Source: Sphaerochaetaceae bacterium
GTDB lineage: Bacteria; Spirochaetota; Spirochaetia; Sphaerochaetales; Sphaerochaetaceae
DNA: 64,000 bases
Assembly (NCBI GenBank): GCA_024405015.1
Contig: JAKSPE010000009.1
Coordinates: 20,160-84,159 of the forward strand
Direction of reading: 5' to 3'
Shown: one piece after another, positions 61,127-64,000 of the stretch
Layout: each line of letters starts with the position of its first letter
Position numbering within the stretch: position 1 is the first letter of the stretch
Made by a program: the position numbers and the translations under genes
The notes under the pieces: model-generated
Seen by the model: only the letters and a program-made list of their open reading frames with translations
What the model was told of the DNA's origin: nothing
The model's database searches: none

Positions 61127-62731
61127 ATGAACAAGGACAGATTCTATAGGACATATCCGATCTTCGGATGCACATTGTTTCTCATAGCCGTTCTGGTACC
61201 GCTTTGCATGGCATTGGTACCTTCTGTCATCACATCCCAGGGAATCGAAATCCAGAGCCTGGTCCGCACATTCACAGACAAAGACTGTCTCATGACCATG
61301 GCCTTCTCCACCCTTTTGGCCCTTGGATGCACCACCGTATGTACATTGCTCGGATGGTTTGGGGCCTCCCTTCTTGTTCGCTACCACTTTACGGGAAACA
61401 ACCTTCTCAAAGGTCTTTTCATCTTCGCCATTTTGCTGCCTTCCCCAGTTTCTGCCCTTGGCATTCGACTTTTGCTGGGCCAAGGCGGATACCTGAACCA
61501 GCTCTACGGAATTCCTGCTGTCACAAACGGCATTGCATTGGTCTTTAGCGCTTTTGTCATTTTCCTGACACCTCTTGAGATTCTACTGATCTCCTATTAC
61601 TGGAAGCGCCTCGACTACCGATGCGAGCAGGCAGCCCGCACTTTGGGAGTCTCCAAGGGCAAGGCATTCAGAACCGTCTCTCTTCCAAGGCTCAGACCTG
61701 CCATCGTAGCAGCATCCTCTTTGGTGTTCCTTGCCTGCCTTACAGGCTTTAGCACCATTGTGATGCTCGATGAAAACATGGTCTACAGCACAGCGTATGC
61801 ACAGATATTTCGCAGCCTTCAGGAGCCTTCTGTAGCTTCTTGCTATGCAATCTTCAACCTGGTACTCGGCTTTGCCGTTCTTGCCATTTTCTGCACCATG
61901 CAGCGAAAAATGGCCAAGAGAATCACAGCCGATGCATCCTGTCATCGAGAGCCGACAGAAGCAAAGGGCTTTCTTTCCAACGCAGCGATTGTAATCTTCA
62001 CCCTGCTCTCTTTGCTTCTGATTCTGGCACCAATCATCTGTGTGATTGCAAATGCAATCTACAACAGTAACGAAGGCTTCCTGCTTACACGCTTTGTAGA
62101 GCTCTTCAATGGCATAGAATCCCTTGCGTTGCTTCCACTGCTTTACAGCCTCGCGATTGCTGCAGTGAGCGCAATTATCGCAGCCTTCATCGCAAGAGCA
62201 CTGAGCATTGCAATCTACAGAAAACCAAACGGAAAAGTCTCAAACGGCCTTTTTTCCATGCTTCCGCTGTGCTTGGGCACTGTGACCTTCGGCTTTGGCT
62301 TCAAAGTCCTTGGCTCCTACATCCCACAGATTCCGGACATCGCGTTTGTAACATTGTCTCACATTGCGATGCTCACCCCGATTACCGTCATGCTGGTAGG
62401 ACCAGTGCTTTCTGCCATCAGGACCGACCTGGTTCCAGCCTCAAGAACATTGGGATACCATGCAGCTGCCACCTATAAGAGCATTGAAAAGCCTGCCATC
62501 AGACCTGCAATTGCTGCAGGAATCCTGTTTGGTTTCGCAATCAGCATTGGGGATATCGCAAATGCGCTCACTGTTGCTGGTAATGATGCTAAGACAATTG
62601 CCGTACTTCTGTACACACAATATGCAAAGGGAAACCTCAGCTGTGCTTCAGCTTTGGGTTGTGTCCTGATCATTCTCTGCTTCATCGCAGTTCTGGTTGG
62701 TGAAAAGCTACTAAGGAGATGCCATGTCTGA
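61127..62731 (+). CDS. Fused ABC permease (iron(III)/thiamine-type, ThiP/FbpB-like)
   Basis: A 534-residue protein with two permease halves of about six helices each. Each half carries the coupling block: CEQAARTLGVSKGKAFRTVSLP near 165-185 and VPASRTLGYHAAATYKSIEKPAIRPAI near 430-460 (EAA-like motif). The fused dimer is typical of ThiP and FbpB (thiamine or Fe(III) uptake). No TPP-like structure is seen upstream, so the substrate is open. It overlaps the ATPase gene by 8 nt. No binding protein is in view; it could lie beyond the right edge or elsewhere. Confidence 0.88.
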   Translation: MNKDRFYRTYPIFGCTLFLIAVLVPLCMALVPSVITSQGIEIQSLVRTFTDKDCLMTMAFSTLLALGCTTVCTLLGWFGASLLVRYHFTGNNLLKGLFIFAILLPSPVSALGIRLLLGQGGYLNQLYGIPAVTNGIALVFSAFVIFLTPLEILLISYYWKRLDYRCEQAARTLGVSKGKAFRTVSLPRLRPAIVAASSLVFLACLTGFSTIVMLDENMVYSTAYAQIFRSLQEPSVASCYAIFNLVLGFAVLAIFCTMQRKMAKRITADASCHREPTEAKGFLSNAAIVIFTLLSLLLILAPIICVIANAIYNSNEGFLLTRFVELFNGIESLALLPLLYSLAIAAVSAIIAAFIARALSIAIYRKPNGKVSNGLFSMLPLCLGTVTFGFGFKVLGSYIPQIPDIAFVTLSHIAMLTPITVMLVGPVLSAIRTDLVPASRTLGYHAAATYKSIEKPAIRPAIAAGILFGFAISIGDIANALTVAGNDAKTIAVLLYTQYAKGNLSCASALGCVLIILCFIAVLVGEKLLRRCHV

Positions 62732-63791
62732 ATTCGGACTCAAATGCAAAAACATAAAGCTCTCACGTCCACAGTTCAATCTTGAACTGGACTTCACTGT
62801 GAACAAGGGTGAACTGGTATCCATCATCGGACCTTCCGGCAGCGGCAAAAGCACCACACTGTCTCTTGTAAGTGGTCTGACTCTTCCAGATTCAGGTACC
62901 ATCGAGATCAACGGCAAGGATGTCACAAACCTCGCTCCAGAAGAACGCAAGACCGGCTATGTCTTTCAGGACTATGCCCTGTTTCCAAACATGGACGTCG
63001 AGCAGAACATCGCCTATCCGATGCGCCATAAGAAGCTTTCCAAAGAGGAGCATAAGGCTGAAATCCGAAGACTTCTTGAACTCGTGAACCTCTCCGGCTA
63101 TGAGAAGCGCAACGTCACGGAGCTGACGGCTGTTGAACGCCAAAAGGCAGCTTTGGCAAGAGCCCTTGCCTCTGAACCGGAGATTCTTCTCATGGACGAA
63201 CCTCTTTCCAATCTGGACGCAAAAGAGCGCATCACCATCCGAACGGAAATCAGGGAAATCCAGAAGAAGACCGGCATCACAACCATCTATGTCACACACG
63301 ACCAGGAGATTGCCCTTTCCATCTCCGACAAGGTGATTATCCTTCGCGATGGAAGGATTGAGCAGATGGGAAACCCTGAGGACATCTACAGACGCCCTGG
63401 AACCGAGTTTACAGCCACTTTCACAGGTGAGTGCAACATTCTTCCCTACGACGTGATTCTGCGCACGCTGCGCGTTCCTGAGACCGAAAGGTCCAAGATC
63501 ATCTATCAATGCTTCGGACCGGAGCACAAACTGTTCTTCCGCCCAGAGGATATGGTTGTCAACGATATGCCAGGTCTTCCATTCCCAGAGTTCTATCCAC
63601 ATCTGAGATTTGAGAACGCAAAGATCATCCGAAGTGAATACCTTGGCAAAGAGTATCTGGTTACAGCCCAGTATGACGAGTTCACCATCAAGGCCTACAC
63701 CGTCTACAAGCCTGCCTCAGACTTCATCACCGCAGGTATCCGCATGACCAAGATCCTTGAGTTCAACAACGGAAAGCTGACACGTCACTAA
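62724..63791 (+). CDS. ABC transporter ATPase with altered signature motif
   Basis: A 355-residue ATPase: Walker A GPSGSGKSTTLSL near 37, Q-loop YVFQDYALFPNMDV near 79, Walker B ILLMDEPLSNLDA near 155 and H-loop YVTHDQEIALSISD near 191. In place of LSGGQQQR it reads ELTAVERQKAALARALA near 132-145, with neither Gly of the LSGGQ loop. A C-terminal TOBE-like domain (about 235-355) includes FFRPEDMVV. Partner of the fused permease. The altered signature is odd for a homodimeric ATPase. Confidence 0.9.
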   Translation: MSEFGLKCKNIKLSRPQFNLELDFTVNKGELVSIIGPSGSGKSTTLSLVSGLTLPDSGTIEINGKDVTNLAPEERKTGYVFQDYALFPNMDVEQNIAYPMRHKKLSKEEHKAEIRRLLELVNLSGYEKRNVTELTAVERQKAALARALASEPEILLMDEPLSNLDAKERITIRTEIREIQKKTGITTIYVTHDQEIALSISDKVIILRDGRIEQMGNPEDIYRRPGTEFTATFTGECNILPYDVILRTLRVPETERSKIIYQCFGPEHKLFFRPEDMVVNDMPGLPFPEFYPHLRFENAKIIRSEYLGKEYLVTAQYDEFTIKAYTVYKPASDFITAGIRMTKILEFNNGKLTRH

Positions 63792-63817
63792 AGGAAATCA
63801 TACATAATCGTGCTTGA

Positions 63818-63898
63818 GTAATCTTGGAAGACCTCAAAACGAGGTTCCAGGTCTACATAGTAATCTTGGAAGCCCCCAAAATGATCTTTCAAGATTAC
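63818..63898. repeat. 42-bp-period palindromic tandem repeat, locus 2
   Basis: Two 39-nt units (63818-63856 and 63860-63898) joined by ATA, each starting GTAATCTTGGAAG. The second ends CTTTCAAGATTAC, closing a palindrome; the first ends GTTCCAGGTCTAC and pairs less well. Same family as 46436-46516. It lies 27 nt past the ABC ATPase stop. Confidence 0.8.
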
Positions 63899-64000
63899 AA
63901 AGACCTCATAGAAGGCATACAACACACTTCCCAGGATAAACACGAAGACAAAAAAAGTAGGATGACCACAGCTCATGGAGTTGATGTTATTCTGTTGTCG

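Overview
This 64 kb window reads as chromosome from a strictly anaerobic, probably gut-associated bacterium with a diderm envelope. I infer a spirochaete-like lineage (Sphaerochaeta/Treponema relatives) from Cys-anchored lipoproteins, a caspase-fold lipoprotein, a membrane pyrophosphatase, GPH and MFS carriers, the glgA-glgC pair and an ABC iron/thiamine-type permease. That placement is inference; no 16S/23S gene is present to test it. Codon use is standard. Gene density is high, with many 4-nt ATGA overlaps.

Region by region. 1-7 kb: a truncated secretion-chaperone-like gene, a GPH symporter, a minus-strand operon (small outer-membrane-type protein, caspase-like lipoprotein, small membrane protein, ketopantoate-reductase-family enzyme), a TatD hydrolase and a lipoprotein. 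7-25 kb: a complete minus-strand ygfK-ssnA-xdhA-xdhC-xdhB-ygfM-xdhD // ygeY-ygeW set, the selenium-linked purine/urate catabolic genes of anaerobes, with two divergent PLP-enzyme genes (a TrpB-like one and a threonine-synthase-like one). Two transcription units of this cluster carry the same GCAACA direct-repeat motif upstream. 25-34 kb: a lone 5S rRNA gene with its own promoter; a TetR regulator divergent from an operon of a flavin/Fe-S enoate-reductase-type enzyme, MFS carrier, short-chain dehydrogenase and GntP permease; tRNA-Leu(UAA) followed by a duplicated tRNA tail; and an M42 aminopeptidase.

34-48 kb: a secreted protein, a gene-poor stretch holding two inverted copies of a dispersed repeat, membrane pyrophosphatase hppA behind two identical LacI-type sites, an MFS carrier, a YbaK protein, hydrolases, the NAD(P)HX repair enzyme, a heterodimeric ABC exporter, an XRE/membrane-protein pair and an Fe-alcohol dehydrogenase. 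48-64 kb: hydrolases, a GNAT-Nudix fusion, a CBS-domain pyrophosphatase, a nucleoside phosphorylase, a possible structured RNA, a TPR protein, tsaE-tsaB-trxB-glgA-glgC, and an ABC importer (fused permease plus ATPase).

The most coherent biology is anaerobic purine breakdown: YgfK, SsnA, two molybdenum hydroxylases, YgeY and YgeW would oxidise and open the ring, and the PLP enzymes could process the resulting amino acid, replacing the usual YgeX. The second is the TetR-controlled reductase/dehydrogenase/transporter operon, whose composition resembles that of bile-acid or enoate-transforming operons. Several non-coding signals stand out: the shared operator-like motif, the tRNA tail repeat, a 42-bp-period palindromic repeat found at two ABC-transporter 3' ends, and the terminator-adjacent inverted repeat pair.
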